Below, piece by piece: positions 43,625 through 51,957 of a stretch of DNA of 64,000 bases; the first letter of the stretch is position 1, and each line of letters begins with the position of its first letter. Position numbers and translations under genes: made by a program. This stretch comes from Parabacteroides sp. An277 (lineage in GTDB: Bacteria > Bacteroidota > Bacteroidia > Bacteroidales > Tannerellaceae): assembly GCF_002159645.1 (NCBI RefSeq), contig NZ_NFJB01000017.1, forward strand, positions 1-64,000. Direction: 5' to 3'. The notes under the pieces were generated by a model, which had not been told where the DNA came from, searched no databases, and was given only the letters and a program-made list of their open reading frames with translations.

Positions 43625-44866
43625 TTACTTATTATTATCGTTTTCAATTAATCGCATTACGACGGCACGGTTCCAACGATAATCCTCGTTGTAGACGCGC
43701 TGGGTATCTCCCTTGGCATCCGTGATGAGGCGCGAAGCATCAATGCCGCATTCCTTCACCAGGTAATCGCGCACGGCGTTCACACGGCGCTGGCTGAGCT
43801 TAAGGTTATAGGCCGGATAGGCGGTCTCCTTGTCGGCATAACCTACCAATTGGAGCTTGGCCTCGGGATGACGCTTCAGGTAGCGTGCCATACGGTCGAT
43901 ATTCAACTTCTGGTCCTCCTCGATATTATACTGGTCGATAAAGAAACGGACTGCAAATGCCGTAACGACCTCTTCCGGAACTGCCTTGGGCACCTCTACC
44001 ACGGTAGGCGGCTGGATGTAGCGCACCGACTCGTAGGTCACGGGGTTCACCTTGGCATACCGCGTGAACTTTCTACCGCCAAACTTATAGGCGAAACCGA
44101 TGGTCAGGCCGGCATATCCCTCCAACGGACGATTGCGCTTGCCCGTCGTACCGCCAATCTGGCTGTCGAACGTCTCGTCTACGATATTCCCCTGGAACTC
44201 GGCAAAGACATCCCAGTTCTTGTGTACATTCACATTCAATTGCACGCCGGCATTGAAGGCAAACGAATTGCTGGCTGATAATCCTTGCGACCCGAAAGAA
44301 TGGGCAAACCCCGGACCGGCAAACAGGATTACCCCCACCGGTTGCTTCTTCTTCACGAACCAGCGGACAACATCGGTCATCAAATCCACCGACCAATCCA
44401 TATAGGTAAACTTGCGGTGGAACCAGGTCTGCCCATCCCGCTCGGAAAGGAAAGGTTTCATCTCATCGGGCATGACGGTATGATCCGTCTGGTCGTACAT
44501 GTTATAAAAATTCGGCAAGTAGGAATGGCCCGACAATTTACCCACACCCATTTGTACACGAAATCCCCATACCGGCGTAAACCATTTGCCGACGCTCAGC
44601 CGAAACGACATTCGCGAACGATCGATGAAATTATCATACATTCGATTCGCTTCTGCTGCTAAGGAATTCACACCGCCGGAAAGACTGATAAACCAGTTGG
44701 CTGTTCCGTCTCCGGCCACCACCAAATCGGTCGTGTCACCGATTGATTCCAAAAAATCGGATTGCAGTTCCGTTCGAACCGTATCCGTCTTCAATGCTTC
44801 CTGGGCCATCGCCGCTGTAGACAACGAACCCAAAAGCAACCCGATAAAAATTGCTTTTTTTACCAT
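43625..44866 (-). CDS. OmpA-family outer-membrane protein (paralogue)
   Basis: A protein of 413 residues with signal peptide MVKKAIFIGLLLGSLSTAAMAQ, a beta-barrel part (WFISLSGGVNSLAAEANRMYDNFIDRSRMSFRLSVGKWFTPVWG) and a C-terminal OmpA domain with the peptidoglycan-binding pattern VGYADKETAYPAYNLKLSQRRVNAVRDYLVKECG. It shares layout and several motifs with the protein encoded 5 nt downstream. First gene of the minus-strand series that includes the Wza-like protein, the BY-kinase and its phosphatase. No -7 box was seen directly upstream. Confidence 0.88.
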   Translation of the reverse strand: MVKKAIFIGLLLGSLSTAAMAQEALKTDTVRTELQSDFLESIGDTTDLVVAGDGTANWFISLSGGVNSLAAEANRMYDNFIDRSRMSFRLSVGKWFTPVWGFRVQMGVGKLSGHSYLPNFYNMYDQTDHTVMPDEMKPFLSERDGQTWFHRKFTYMDWSVDLMTDVVRWFVKKKQPVGVILFAGPGFAHSFGSQGLSASNSFAFNAGVQLNVNVHKNWDVFAEFQGNIVDETFDSQIGGTTGKRNRPLEGYAGLTIGFAYKFGGRKFTRYAKVNPVTYESVRYIQPPTVVEVPKAVPEEVVTAFAVRFFIDQYNIEEDQKLNIDRMARYLKRHPEAKLQLVGYADKETAYPAYNLKLSQRRVNAVRDYLVKECGIDASRLITDAKGDTQRVYNEDYRWNRAVVMRLIENDNNK

Positions 44867-44982
44867 AATTGTATATTTAGGAATTATTTAAAATCGAATC
44901 TGAAATGGTTTTGATTTAGGATCATAGTTCTCCGCTGAGAGGGTTCTCTCCCCGGGCAGCAAAGCTGGCCCATTGACTTAAC

Positions 44983-45103
44983 CGTAGGTCGATGCGGAGC
45001 ACGGCCTGCGGTATACGAAACAGAGACACAACATACCCTCTAGAACTGCAGGCCGCGCTCCGCTTTCGACCTGCAGTTACTTTTTGTTGGACCTCTGCGA
45101 GGC
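44983..45103. repeat. REP-like palindromic repeats
   Basis: GTAGGTCGATGCGGAGCACGGCCTGCGGT-like sequence (44983-45011) faces an inverted relative at 45045-45075 (CTGCAGGCCGCGCTCCGC..TTTCGACCTGCAG), and ACCTCTGCGAGGCC follows. The words match the family seen at 30.83-30.96 kb. It separates the OmpA-like operon from the replication-like module. Confidence 0.7.
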
Positions 45104-45129
45104 CCCTTTCCCGCTGAATATCTTCTTTA

Positions 45130-45366
45130 TCAAGGTTCTCCCAATACCCGGACGATGCAATCCACCTGCCGGGGAGTCAGTATCCGCTGGCGGTCGTTCC
45201 ATCCGGCCTGTACCAATTCTTCCACCAATTGCGGATTCCGGATAATCCACATCTTCAGTCGGCGGGAGGCTACAGCCGGCGTGATGTCCGGACTATACAG
45301 GCATCCCAACGAAAGATAGGAATGGCTATGGCTCTTCCATGGCTTTGCTTCTTGATATGCATTCAT
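45130..45366 (-). CDS. DUF4248 protein
   Basis: Start at 45366 (MNAYQEAKPWKS), where ATGA overlaps the primase stop; 78 residues. The sequence SYLSLGCLYSPDITPAVASRRLKMWIIRNPQLVEELVQAGW ... RILTPRQVDCIVRVLGEP fits DUF4248, a small Bacteroidales family frequently found beside capsule loci together with an HU-like protein and an amidase or lysozyme. The fold suggests a helix-turn-helix-like DNA-binding protein; the function is unknown. Last gene of the four-gene replication-like operon. Confidence 0.85.
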   Translation of the reverse strand: MNAYQEAKPWKSHSHSYLSLGCLYSPDITPAVASRRLKMWIIRNPQLVEELVQAGWNDRQRILTPRQVDCIVRVLGEP

Positions 45367-46517
45367 ACCCACCTCCAATCCATTGTGGCCAATCGCCCTA
45401 ACTGTCCGGAGAGCCGGAGCAGGTCCTGACGGCATGTCCGAAAATCATTCCATAATTCACGCTTCCGCGGGGTAACGGCCGGTTCGGCTTGTATCCATGC
45501 CATACCCTCCCGGAGGCGGGTCATCAAGCGATACTCTTCGCTCTCCGTCCGGCATACGCTCTCTATCCAAGCGCGAAACGGTTCGCGTCCCATCTCCCGA
45601 AACAGGCTGTCCGGGTCACTTCCCGGCTTGGGCAACGAAAGGATACGAGGTTCCATCCCGGCCTCCCAAAGCATACGGGCGGCCTTTTCGCTTCCCTTCC
45701 ATCCCGCCTCATCGTGGTCTAACAGAAGCCATACGCGCGATACCCAAGGTTGCAGGCGGGCGATGTGGGCAGTGGTCAAGGCCGTTCCGCACAGTCCTAC
45801 GGTCTGCGTAAATCCAGCCGCATGCATGGCCAACACATCTTTGTACCCTTCTACGAGGAAGACCTCCCGGTGCTGCCGGATGGAGGCCTGCGCCCGATCC
45901 AATCCATAGAGGAACTCACTCTTTCGGAATCCCTCGCGGGCCGAGGAGTTCCGGTATTTCGGCGATTGCGTGTCGGTATCGTCTGTGCGGCGGGATGCCA
46001 ATCCGACCAATTGACCCTTCTCGTCGCGTAAAGGGAATACCAGCCTTCCCTCCAGCTGTTTCCAGGGCGGAGCGACCAGATGGGGCGCATACCCGATTCC
46101 GAAATCCAACCAAACAGGCGTCAAATCGCTGTCTCCGCTGGCTGCCGGCATAAGCTGCCGGAGGAACGCCTCCAGTTCCGCCGTAGTCGGGACCTTTTGC
46201 GGTGTGCCGGCGGTCTCTTTTCCGGTTGTCGGCGAAGCGACCTTTACCGACGGCGTGCCGGTCAGCCTGGCTACCGCTTCTGCAAACGAACAATGTGCTA
46301 TCTTCTGGATAAACGCCAGCACGTCTCCCCGTTCGCCACAGGCATAGCAGCAGAAGGTGCCTCGTCCAGGGTGGACAGCCAACGAGGGATGGTGGTCATT
46401 ATGAAACGGACATAACCCCCACCAATATTGTCCGGAAGGATGCAGACGGACATATCGTCCGACGACCTCCTCTATCCGGTATTTCTTTTTTAAGGAAAGT
46501 ATGGATTGTTTTTCCAT
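45363..46517 (-). CDS. Short DnaG-like primase (CHC2 zinc finger plus TOPRIM)
   Basis: Start at 46517 (MEKQSILSLKKKYRIEEVVGRY); 384 residues. The N-terminus has the zinc-binding ribbon LCPFHNDHHPSL..FCCYACGERGD. The centre has the TOPRIM motifs FLVEGYKDVLAMHAAG and VWLLLDHDEAGWKGSEKAA. It is far shorter than the housekeeping DnaG and lacks the C-terminal DnaB-interacting domain. Such proteins occur in phages and mobile elements and in the conserved module beside Bacteroidales capsule loci. It is downstream of the DnaB-like helicase and coupled to DUF4248. Confidence 0.88.
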   Translation of the reverse strand: MEKQSILSLKKKYRIEEVVGRYVRLHPSGQYWWGLCPFHNDHHPSLAVHPGRGTFCCYACGERGDVLAFIQKIAHCSFAEAVARLTGTPSVKVASPTTGKETAGTPQKVPTTAELEAFLRQLMPAASGDSDLTPVWLDFGIGYAPHLVAPPWKQLEGRLVFPLRDEKGQLVGLASRRTDDTDTQSPKYRNSSAREGFRKSEFLYGLDRAQASIRQHREVFLVEGYKDVLAMHAAGFTQTVGLCGTALTTAHIARLQPWVSRVWLLLDHDEAGWKGSEKAARMLWEAGMEPRILSLPKPGSDPDSLFREMGREPFRAWIESVCRTESEEYRLMTRLREGMAWIQAEPAVTPRKRELWNDFRTCRQDLLRLSGQLGRLATMDWRWV

Positions 46518-46556
46518 CTTGTTTTTTGTTTGTTTAGTAAAATTACGATCCATCAC

Positions 46557-46650
46557 CGCAGGCCGTGCTACGCTCCGACCAGCAGCTATTTATTTTCGAC
46601 CTCGTCGAGGTCAAAGCAATACGGAAACGACCGCTTCTCGGTAGACCGTT
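46557..46650. repeat. REP-like palindromes between primase and helicase genes
   Basis: CCGCAGGCCGTGCTACGCTC and then GACCAGCAGC are followed by the perfect palindrome GACCTCGTCGAGGTC (46598-46612). This is the same vocabulary as the elements at 30.8, 45.0 and 52.0 kb, here inserted inside an operon. Confidence 0.65.
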
Positions 46651-48006
46651 TTAATTATACACCAACCAGGATTGCCTATCCGTAGTATAATCCGTAATAC
46701 GAGTGAAGGAAGCATTGTAACGGAAACGGGCGATGCCGGTCGACCCGTTACGGTTCTTCAAGATATAGAGCTTGGCGACCCCCCGGAGGTCTGCCCCGGT
46801 CTTCTCGTCTTGTTCGATGCCATAGCGCGAAGGGCGGTAGACGAACATCACACAGTCGGCCACTTGTTCGATGGTTCCCGAATCGCGCAAATCGCTCATC
46901 ACCGGGAGATGGGCCCGTTCCGTACGGGTCTCGCAGGCACGGTTCATCTGCGACAAAACCAACACGGGGCAATCCAAATCCAAGGCCAATTGCTTCAGGG
47001 CCGTCACATTGCGCGCCACGAACTGCTCCAACGTATCCCCTTTCCGGCGTTCTCCGCCCAACAGGTGCAGATAGTCCACGACTACGAAATCGCACCGTCC
47101 CTGCCGCGCCAGGCACATCGCCTTCGCCCGGATGGCCTCTACGGAAGCCCCGGCGGTATAGTCCAAGTGAAACGGCAATCCCTCCAAGGTTTGCGCGGCT
47201 TTCTCCATCGCCGTCAGCTCCTCTTCCCGCGGTATCCCGACACGCAGGTTATCCGGATTCACGCCGCTGATGCCCACCAACACACGGTTGAGCAACTGGT
47301 AGTACGACATCTCCAAACTAAAGAAACAGACCTGCTTGCCACTTTGGGCGATATTCAGGGCCAGTTGCAAGGCCACCGCCGTCTTCCCGTCGGAGGGACG
47401 TCCGGCCAAGATGGTCAGTTCCGACTTATGGAAACCGCCCGTCACGTAGTCCAGTTCCCGCAGTCCGCTGGCTATCTGCATCCCGTTTGCCTCGTCTGCC
47501 TTCCGTTTCCGGTGCCATTCCACCGTCTGTCCGGCCAGTTCGCCCAAGGTCCGCACCGGATTTCCCGTCTGCATCCCTTCGCGAAGCGAGAGCAACTCCT
47601 GCTCGGCCTCCTCCCAAATCCGATCCGGTTCGGCCGACGCGTCTCCTGCCTTGAACGCATATTTGGAAAAACAGGTTCCCAACCGACGAAGGAAATAGTG
47701 GCGTTCCACCTCTTCGGCATACGCCTCCACGCTGCCGTCGTGGCGTACATGGAGCATCGCCGGAAGCAGGTAAGAAAGTCCCCCGATGCGGCGGTTCAAT
47801 TCCGCGTCCTCCTTCTCCATTTCGATTTCCACCTGGACTTCATCCGGCTCTTTCCCTGCCAGGTACAACCGGCGGATAATCCCATACACCAAGCGGTTCT
47901 CCTCGCTTTCGAACATCTCCGGACGGATGCGCGTACACACCTTCTCCAACGCCTTGCCGGAAGTCAGCAAACAGCAAAGCAACGTCTGTTCTACCTGCGT
48001 ATTCAT
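46651..48006 (-). CDS. DnaB-like replicative helicase
   Basis: Start at 48006 (MNTQVEQTLLCCLLTSGKAL), where ATGA overlaps the upstream HTH gene; 451 residues. The N-terminal helical DnaB domain (ENRLVYGIIRRLYLAGKEPD) is followed by a RecA-type core: Walker A ILAGRPSDGKTAVALQLAL, Walker B FVVVDYLHLLGG, VLVLSQMNRACETR, and DLRDSGTIEQVADCVMFVYRPSRYG. It unwinds DNA at a replication fork. Its setting with a short primase suggests a phage-derived or specialised helicase rather than the housekeeping dnaB. Confidence 0.92.
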   Translation of the reverse strand: MNTQVEQTLLCCLLTSGKALEKVCTRIRPEMFESEENRLVYGIIRRLYLAGKEPDEVQVEIEMEKEDAELNRRIGGLSYLLPAMLHVRHDGSVEAYAEEVERHYFLRRLGTCFSKYAFKAGDASAEPDRIWEEAEQELLSLREGMQTGNPVRTLGELAGQTVEWHRKRKADEANGMQIASGLRELDYVTGGFHKSELTILAGRPSDGKTAVALQLALNIAQSGKQVCFFSLEMSYYQLLNRVLVGISGVNPDNLRVGIPREEELTAMEKAAQTLEGLPFHLDYTAGASVEAIRAKAMCLARQGRCDFVVVDYLHLLGGERRKGDTLEQFVARNVTALKQLALDLDCPVLVLSQMNRACETRTERAHLPVMSDLRDSGTIEQVADCVMFVYRPSRYGIEQDEKTGADLRGVAKLYILKNRNGSTGIARFRYNASFTRITDYTTDRQSWLVYN

Positions 48007-48521
48007 ACCCGGCCTCCTTTCTCTGAAAAGCGTTGTTCGTCCAATTCCAGGCTTCGTCCGCCCTGCATCCACTGGCTCTCGGCCTCCGACAGGCTGCAAC
48101 CGCTTTCCGTCCCGGCCGATACCGGTACCGAAGGCGAAACGGCATAATAACCGCTCAGGTAGTCGTAATGCACCACCCGAATCCGGCTGCCCCGATGCAA
48201 CGATTCCATTTCCAGTAGCCCCATTTCACACAACCGGCTTACATACTTGCGAAACATGGTGCCACTCAGGCCCACCATCTGCGACAACGCCTCCTGCGAA
48301 CCGACGTATTCACCCCGCCTGCAGCGATAATCCTTGCCGCTTATCGTGACGTTCCCCTCCGTATGATACGCGCGAAAAGCCACACACAAATACACCTGGC
48401 CTAACATCCGTTTGCCCACTGTACCATCAAACAATAATCCTAACGTCCGCCGAGGTATTCGGAGGAAACCATTACCCAGAAAAGGCGACTTAGACTTACG
48501 ATTTTTTCTGTTTTCGTCCAT
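48003..48521 (-). CDS. Helix-turn-helix protein of the replication-like operon
   Basis: Start at 48521 (MDENRKNRKSKSPF); 172 residues. After a basic N-terminus comes a probable winged-helix domain (TVGKRMLGQVYLCVAFRAYHTEG; GSQEALSQMVGLSGTMFRKYVSRLCEMGLLEM), similar in layout to phage replication-initiator or DnaD-like proteins. The C-terminus is low-complexity and polar. It heads an operon in which all coding junctions (to dnaB and primase-DUF4248) use ATGA or short gaps. A role in loading the DnaB-like helicase is plausible but not shown. Confidence 0.7.
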   Translation of the reverse strand: MDENRKNRKSKSPFLGNGFLRIPRRTLGLLFDGTVGKRMLGQVYLCVAFRAYHTEGNVTISGKDYRCRRGEYVGSQEALSQMVGLSGTMFRKYVSRLCEMGLLEMESLHRGSRIRVVHYDYLSGYYAVSPSVPVSAGTESGCSLSEAESQWMQGGRSLELDEQRFSEKGGRV

Positions 48522-48615
48522 TTTTCTTTCGATTTTAGGTGGTGCGGTTAGAACGAACAGAATCTTCTGAAAATAAACAGCTGAAAAACAACCTCCTCTT
48601 ATATATGTCAAATTG

Positions 48616-48623
48616 CAAAGGTA
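48616..48623 (-). promoter_or_regulatory. -7 box of the HTH-DnaB-primase operon
   Basis: On the minus strand the bases read TACCTTTG, a perfect TAnnTTTG, with a predicted start about 48609 and a leader of ~88 nt. A second perfect TACCTTTG lies at 48756-48749 and could be an alternative promoter. Confidence 0.55.
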
Positions 48624-48748
48624 CTTCCCAAAGTGCGTCCACTACCTTATATATAAAATAAGAAACATATCATAAGAAAGCCGCATTCTTTTTCCATTTT
48701 CATGGCATTCGATTCAGGCATAACCACCACCACTTATTTAACATGGTA

Positions 48749-48756
48749 CAAAGGTA
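48749..48756 (-). promoter_or_regulatory. Second -7 box upstream of the HTH-DnaB operon
   Basis: On the minus strand the bases read TACCTTTG, matching TAnnTTTG exactly. It would give a leader of about 220 nt and lies just downstream of the frameshifted hypothetical gene. Confidence 0.4.
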
Positions 48757-48819
48757 CAACCGAAACATACAAACAAAAAAATCGAAAAAATCAGGTTTTT
48801 TTACAGGTTTAAAACAGAC

Positions 48820-49364
48820 TTAATCTTTTGTATTCCTTTTAGTTGAGTCTGCATTTCCCTCCTTTTTTAGTCTGAATTCTTCCAACTGCCTGCATGCCGC
48901 CACCACTTTTTCGATGTCTTCCATCGTCGGACGAATCTCTTTCACCTTACCCAACACCGTATTCCGATTATACGGCAACTCGAAAATCTCCATGACCCAA
49001 TCGGTCAGTTGCTCGAAGGAGCCTAAAAGCACGCATTGCCGAAGCAATAGGCCCAAAACGGCCAAAAAAGGGTTGGATAACCCAACGACATCTTCTTCCG
49101 GACGATACCCTGCGGCTGCCCACCGAAATAGGACAACAATTGCGGACGATACGTGTCCATAAATTGCCGCGACAGCTTCTTCCAACGCGCTGCCTTCCAC
49201 TGCGTCTCGTCGCCCAAAACCAACGAAAGCACCAGAATGACCCCCTGCTTGTTTTCAGACTGCTCTATGGCGTTCTTCAACTTGGCAAATGAAAAATTAT
49301 GCCCTGCAATACTCGCTACTCTGCGGATAACCATCTTCCGCAAATCATTTAGTATGTTCTTCAT
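48820..49364 (-). pseudogene. Frameshifted hypothetical gene
   Basis: Two overlapping frames make one protein. The first (from 49364, MKNILNDLRKMVIRRV..ETQWKAARWKKLSRQFMDTYRPQLLSYFGG) loses sense after SYFGG. The second gains sense at AAAGYRPEEDVVGLSNPFLAVLGLLLRQ and runs to the TAA near 48820 (EEFRLKKEGNADSTKRNTKD). The switch lies around 49105-49125, within a G-rich stretch. The joined protein would be about 180 residues and helical, with a hydrophobic centre. I do not recognise a function; small proteins of similar layout occur in this kind of capsule-associated module. A sequencing error is possible. Confidence 0.6.
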
Positions 49365-49414
49365 GTTTAAAAACTTTAAAAAATTGTCCACTCGATTCTC
49401 GGGAGAAACCCGCA

Positions 49415-49443
49415 GGATTTCCGTTGGATTCGCGCGGAAATCC
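49415..49443. other. 9-bp inverted repeat after the nuclease-like gene
   Basis: GGATTTCCG (49415-49423) and CGGAAATCC (49435-49443) form a perfect 9-bp stem with an 11-nt loop, 4 nt beyond the stop of the 201-residue gene. No T-run follows on the minus strand, so it is a weak terminator candidate. Confidence 0.4.
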
Positions 49444-49446
49444 CGG

Positions 49447-50052
49447 TTATTTCCATTGGGTGTCCCAATCTCGACAAGAGATATACCACTTGCGGATATC
49501 TCCGGTCTGATGCAATACGCGCTGCATATACTGATTACATACCTCCTCCCAACGGGACGAAGTCGTGGCCAACATGCCTAAATTAGCGGCTAAAGATTCC
49601 AATGGTGCCGTCCGCACATCAATATCTGTCACCACGACAAACACCACCTCAACCTCTCCAAAACTCGAAATCGAATTTATATCCAAGCATATACGCATGC
49701 TATTCATCAATTTGCCTTTCAAATCATATTTCCGGACTTGCGTTGCTATCGCTTGCTCCGAAACCGGCTCAGGCCGATGCGGATTATACAGGAACTCATT
49801 CCAACCCTTTATTTCCACAAAACAGAAAAGGTTCCTCTCCGAATAGGCCACCGCATCCACGGAAGGCGACGGACTATCCGCATGAGCATGAAATCTCCGT
49901 TCCACCGCATCAAAATCCAATACAGGCGTCACCGAAGCCGCTCCGCACCGTCTCCTCTCCGAACAGGGTTTATGCAACTGGCAAATCGTCGTTTCGATTC
50001 CCTCGTACCTGTTTTTGATGCCTTCATACAAAACCTTTGCCGTTATCTCCAT
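49447..50052 (-). CDS. Putative PD-(D/E)XK nuclease partner of an ATPase
   Basis: A protein of 201 residues with no signal or membrane segment. The segment SPSVDAVAYSERNLFCFVEIKGWNEF has the D-(13)-E-x-K spacing of PD-(D/E)XK nucleases (D66, E80, K82), followed by a helix with QAIATQVRKYDLKGKLMNS. Near the N-terminus is a Cys-rich patch (CQLHKPCSERRRCG). It starts 9 nt after the stop of the ATPase gene, on the same strand, so the two form a unit. The pairing of an ABC-type ATPase with a nuclease resembles defence systems such as PARIS or Septu, but the effector family is not one I can name. Confidence 0.65.
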   Translation of the reverse strand: MEITAKVLYEGIKNRYEGIETTICQLHKPCSERRRCGAASVTPVLDFDAVERRFHAHADSPSPSVDAVAYSERNLFCFVEIKGWNEFLYNPHRPEPVSEQAIATQVRKYDLKGKLMNSMRICLDINSISSFGEVEVVFVVVTDIDVRTAPLESLAANLGMLATTSSRWEEVCNQYMQRVLHQTGDIRKWYISCRDWDTQWK

Positions 50053-50061
50053 ATCATCCGC

Positions 50062-51354
50062 TCAACGAAGTTCATCCACATTCATGATTTCATTCAACGG
50101 CTCCGCCAGTTTCACAAAAATGCGATTCAAATCGCTCGACACATTTTCCATCGAAACCAAACCTCCGGATGGATTTGCCAAATAATAGTTCACAAATTTC
50201 TCCATCCGGTACTTGACGGAAAAGTAACGGACTCCCTGGATGAAATAGGGACTATGCGAACTAATCACGATGGGAATGCCCGACTGGGCCAACTGGACCA
50301 ACACTTTGGCAAATTCAATCTGCCAACGGGGATGCAAATGGTTCTCCGGTTCGTCCCAAATCAATATCTTGTTTCCATTGATGGCGTTCGTGTCTAACAA
50401 CATTTGGATGACACCAAAACTCTTGATGCCCGAAGCAATGTTTATCGGAGAAAAAGAGAGACCGTCTTTCGAGAAACACAAACTCCGGCTTTGCGCGTCA
50501 TACGAGAAATGCCCCCCTACGACATCCTGTACCTCTTCCGCAATCGGCAAACGCTTCTGGCCCGATAAAGTAAATTTCATCATATCCAATTTGCTCGCCA
50601 AATCTTTGATATGGATAGGAACCATCGAACGAAAGAATTTTCCCTGCTCCATTTCCCGGTACGTAGAAGCAAACAAGAGCGTATCCAACAAATGCACATA
50701 CAGCGGAGATTCTACGTAAGTTGCATCCTGCAAATACTCTCCATCCGATACCTGCACCGTCTCTTTAAGCACTTGGTCGTCTCGAATCGAATAACTCAAC
50801 TCGGCCTCCCCCTCATCCATGCAAAACTTCACGCAAGAGCCCTCCGTATGGTACGAACAGATTTTATTCATAAACTCCGATTCGATGAAATATTGGATTT
50901 CTGTCGCCAACGCCGCACTTCGGTTTTGGCTCTCCTCCATGCAAATCCGGATATTTTCAATATCAGACAACAGTAAAGAACGAAGACGAGGAGTTACTTT
51001 CTCATCCGCATCAATGGCCTCGATACGCAATTGCAAGAAGTCTTTCAAAGAGGAAGCCTGTTGCATCCCCTTTACGAAATCATCTGGGTTTAACGGAAAT
51101 AAATTAGAAGACCGCCCTTTATTCCATAACGACCAAGGCAATCTGCTAAACAACGAATGCACATGTTTTTGCAACAACGCATCCCGTTTGGCATCTGTGC
51201 GCACATCCGTATCAGCCAATGCCTTGATAGTCGAGAACAACAACTTCCCCACCGTACTTTTACCCGAATCATTCTCTCCGGCTATGACAGTCAGCCCTTT
51301 CAACAAAATATCGGCTTCCTGCACTTTATTTATATTTTTTAGCACAAACCGCAT
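50062..51354 (-). CDS. ABC/SMC-type AAA ATPase, likely defence component
   Basis: A 430-residue protein starting MRFVLKNINKVQEADILLKG. It has the P-loop GENDSGKSTVGK (26-33), a signature-like region (GLSFSPINIASGIKSFGVIQMLL), Walker B ILIWDEPENHLHPRW and the H-loop VISSHSPYFIQG. The order matches stand-alone ATPases of the OLD/AriA/PtuA type (AAA_21). The central ~200 residues are the coiled-coil insertion. These proteins usually sense phage products and control an associated nuclease, here the 201-residue protein encoded 9 nt downstream. A TATCTTTG promoter lies directly upstream. Confidence 0.85.
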   Translation of the reverse strand: MRFVLKNINKVQEADILLKGLTVIAGENDSGKSTVGKLLFSTIKALADTDVRTDAKRDALLQKHVHSLFSRLPWSLWNKGRSSNLFPLNPDDFVKGMQQASSLKDFLQLRIEAIDADEKVTPRLRSLLLSDIENIRICMEESQNRSAALATEIQYFIESEFMNKICSYHTEGSCVKFCMDEGEAELSYSIRDDQVLKETVQVSDGEYLQDATYVESPLYVHLLDTLLFASTYREMEQGKFFRSMVPIHIKDLASKLDMMKFTLSGQKRLPIAEEVQDVVGGHFSYDAQSRSLCFSKDGLSFSPINIASGIKSFGVIQMLLDTNAINGNKILIWDEPENHLHPRWQIEFAKVLVQLAQSGIPIVISSHSPYFIQGVRYFSVKYRMEKFVNYYLANPSGGLVSMENVSSDLNRIFVKLAEPLNEIMNVDELR

Positions 51355-51377
51355 ACCATACGTCTCATTTCTTAGCG

Positions 51378-51385
51378 CAAAGATA
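51378..51385 (-). promoter_or_regulatory. -7 box of the ATPase-nuclease operon
   Basis: On the minus strand the bases read TATCTTTG, matching TAnnTTTG. The predicted start, about 51371, leaves a leader of only ~17 nt before the ATG at 51354. Confidence 0.6.
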
Positions 51386-51489
51386 CATATTTCCCCTCAC
51401 ATTCCCCTTCGATGCTCCCCTTTTCTATGTTTATCTGCTATAACTGTGGCTAACCGACGCTATCTGTTTCCGGCCCTGTCTACACACCC

Positions 51490-51497
51490 TACCTTTG
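51490..51497 (+). promoter_or_regulatory. -7 box of the HU-like gene
   Basis: TACCTTTG fits TAnnTTTG perfectly; the predicted start is near 51504, 20 nt before the ATG at 51524. A TTTC about 22 nt upstream is a weak -33 element. Confidence 0.6.
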
Positions 51498-51523
51498 TAC
51501 TATCAAACAAACAACAAAAGCCT

Positions 51524-51955
51524 ATGTCATTAATCTACACGTTAGTCAAACGCAAGGACATGTCTACAGGGGCAAGTCCGGACGCTAAGCTGTATTACGG
51601 CCAGACCAGCGTCACCAAACAACTGAAAATTAACCAGATTTGCACCCGCATCGAACGGCTCTGTACGGCCAGCCGGGGAGATATCCTGTTGGTCCTGGAC
51701 GGACTGATGAAGGTCATGAACGACGCCCTGACGGAGGGCGAATCGGTCCATTTGGGCGAATTTGGCAGCTTCCGCATGGTCGCGGGCAGCCGGGGATGCA
51801 TCAATGCCGAAGACTTCGACACCTCCCTCTTCAAACGCCCCCGCATCGTCTTCTATCCTGGTACTATGCTTATCGGCAGCACCAAGAACATTACCTTTGA
51901 GCGCTTTACGCCGAAGAAAGATGCGGCACTGGAAGAGGAGGAAGAAACGGTCTGA
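51524..51955 (+). CDS. HU/IHF-like DNA-binding protein (capsule-associated type)
   Basis: Start at 51524 (MSLIYTLVKRKDMSTG); 143 residues, longer than classical HU. The HU-like body is visible in LNQICTRIERLCTASRGDILLVLDGLMKVMNDALTEGESVHLGEFGSFRMV and FKRPRIVFYPG, preceded by the N-terminal extension KRKDMSTGASPDAKLYYGQ seen in Bacteroidales HU-like proteins, and followed by an acidic tail (ALEEEEETV). It bends or organises DNA. It is divergent from the ATPase operon and sits with the glucosaminidase gene, the usual pairing at capsule loci. Confidence 0.88.
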   Translation: MSLIYTLVKRKDMSTGASPDAKLYYGQTSVTKQLKINQICTRIERLCTASRGDILLVLDGLMKVMNDALTEGESVHLGEFGSFRMVAGSRGCINAEDFDTSLFKRPRIVFYPGTMLIGSTKNITFERFTPKKDAALEEEEETV

Positions 51956-51957
51956 AC

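Noticed and set aside
46672-48147. 491-residue plus-strand ORF opposite the DnaB-like gene
   Set aside because: It is a shadow of the G+C-rich helicase reading frame on the other strand, with no recognisable motifs.
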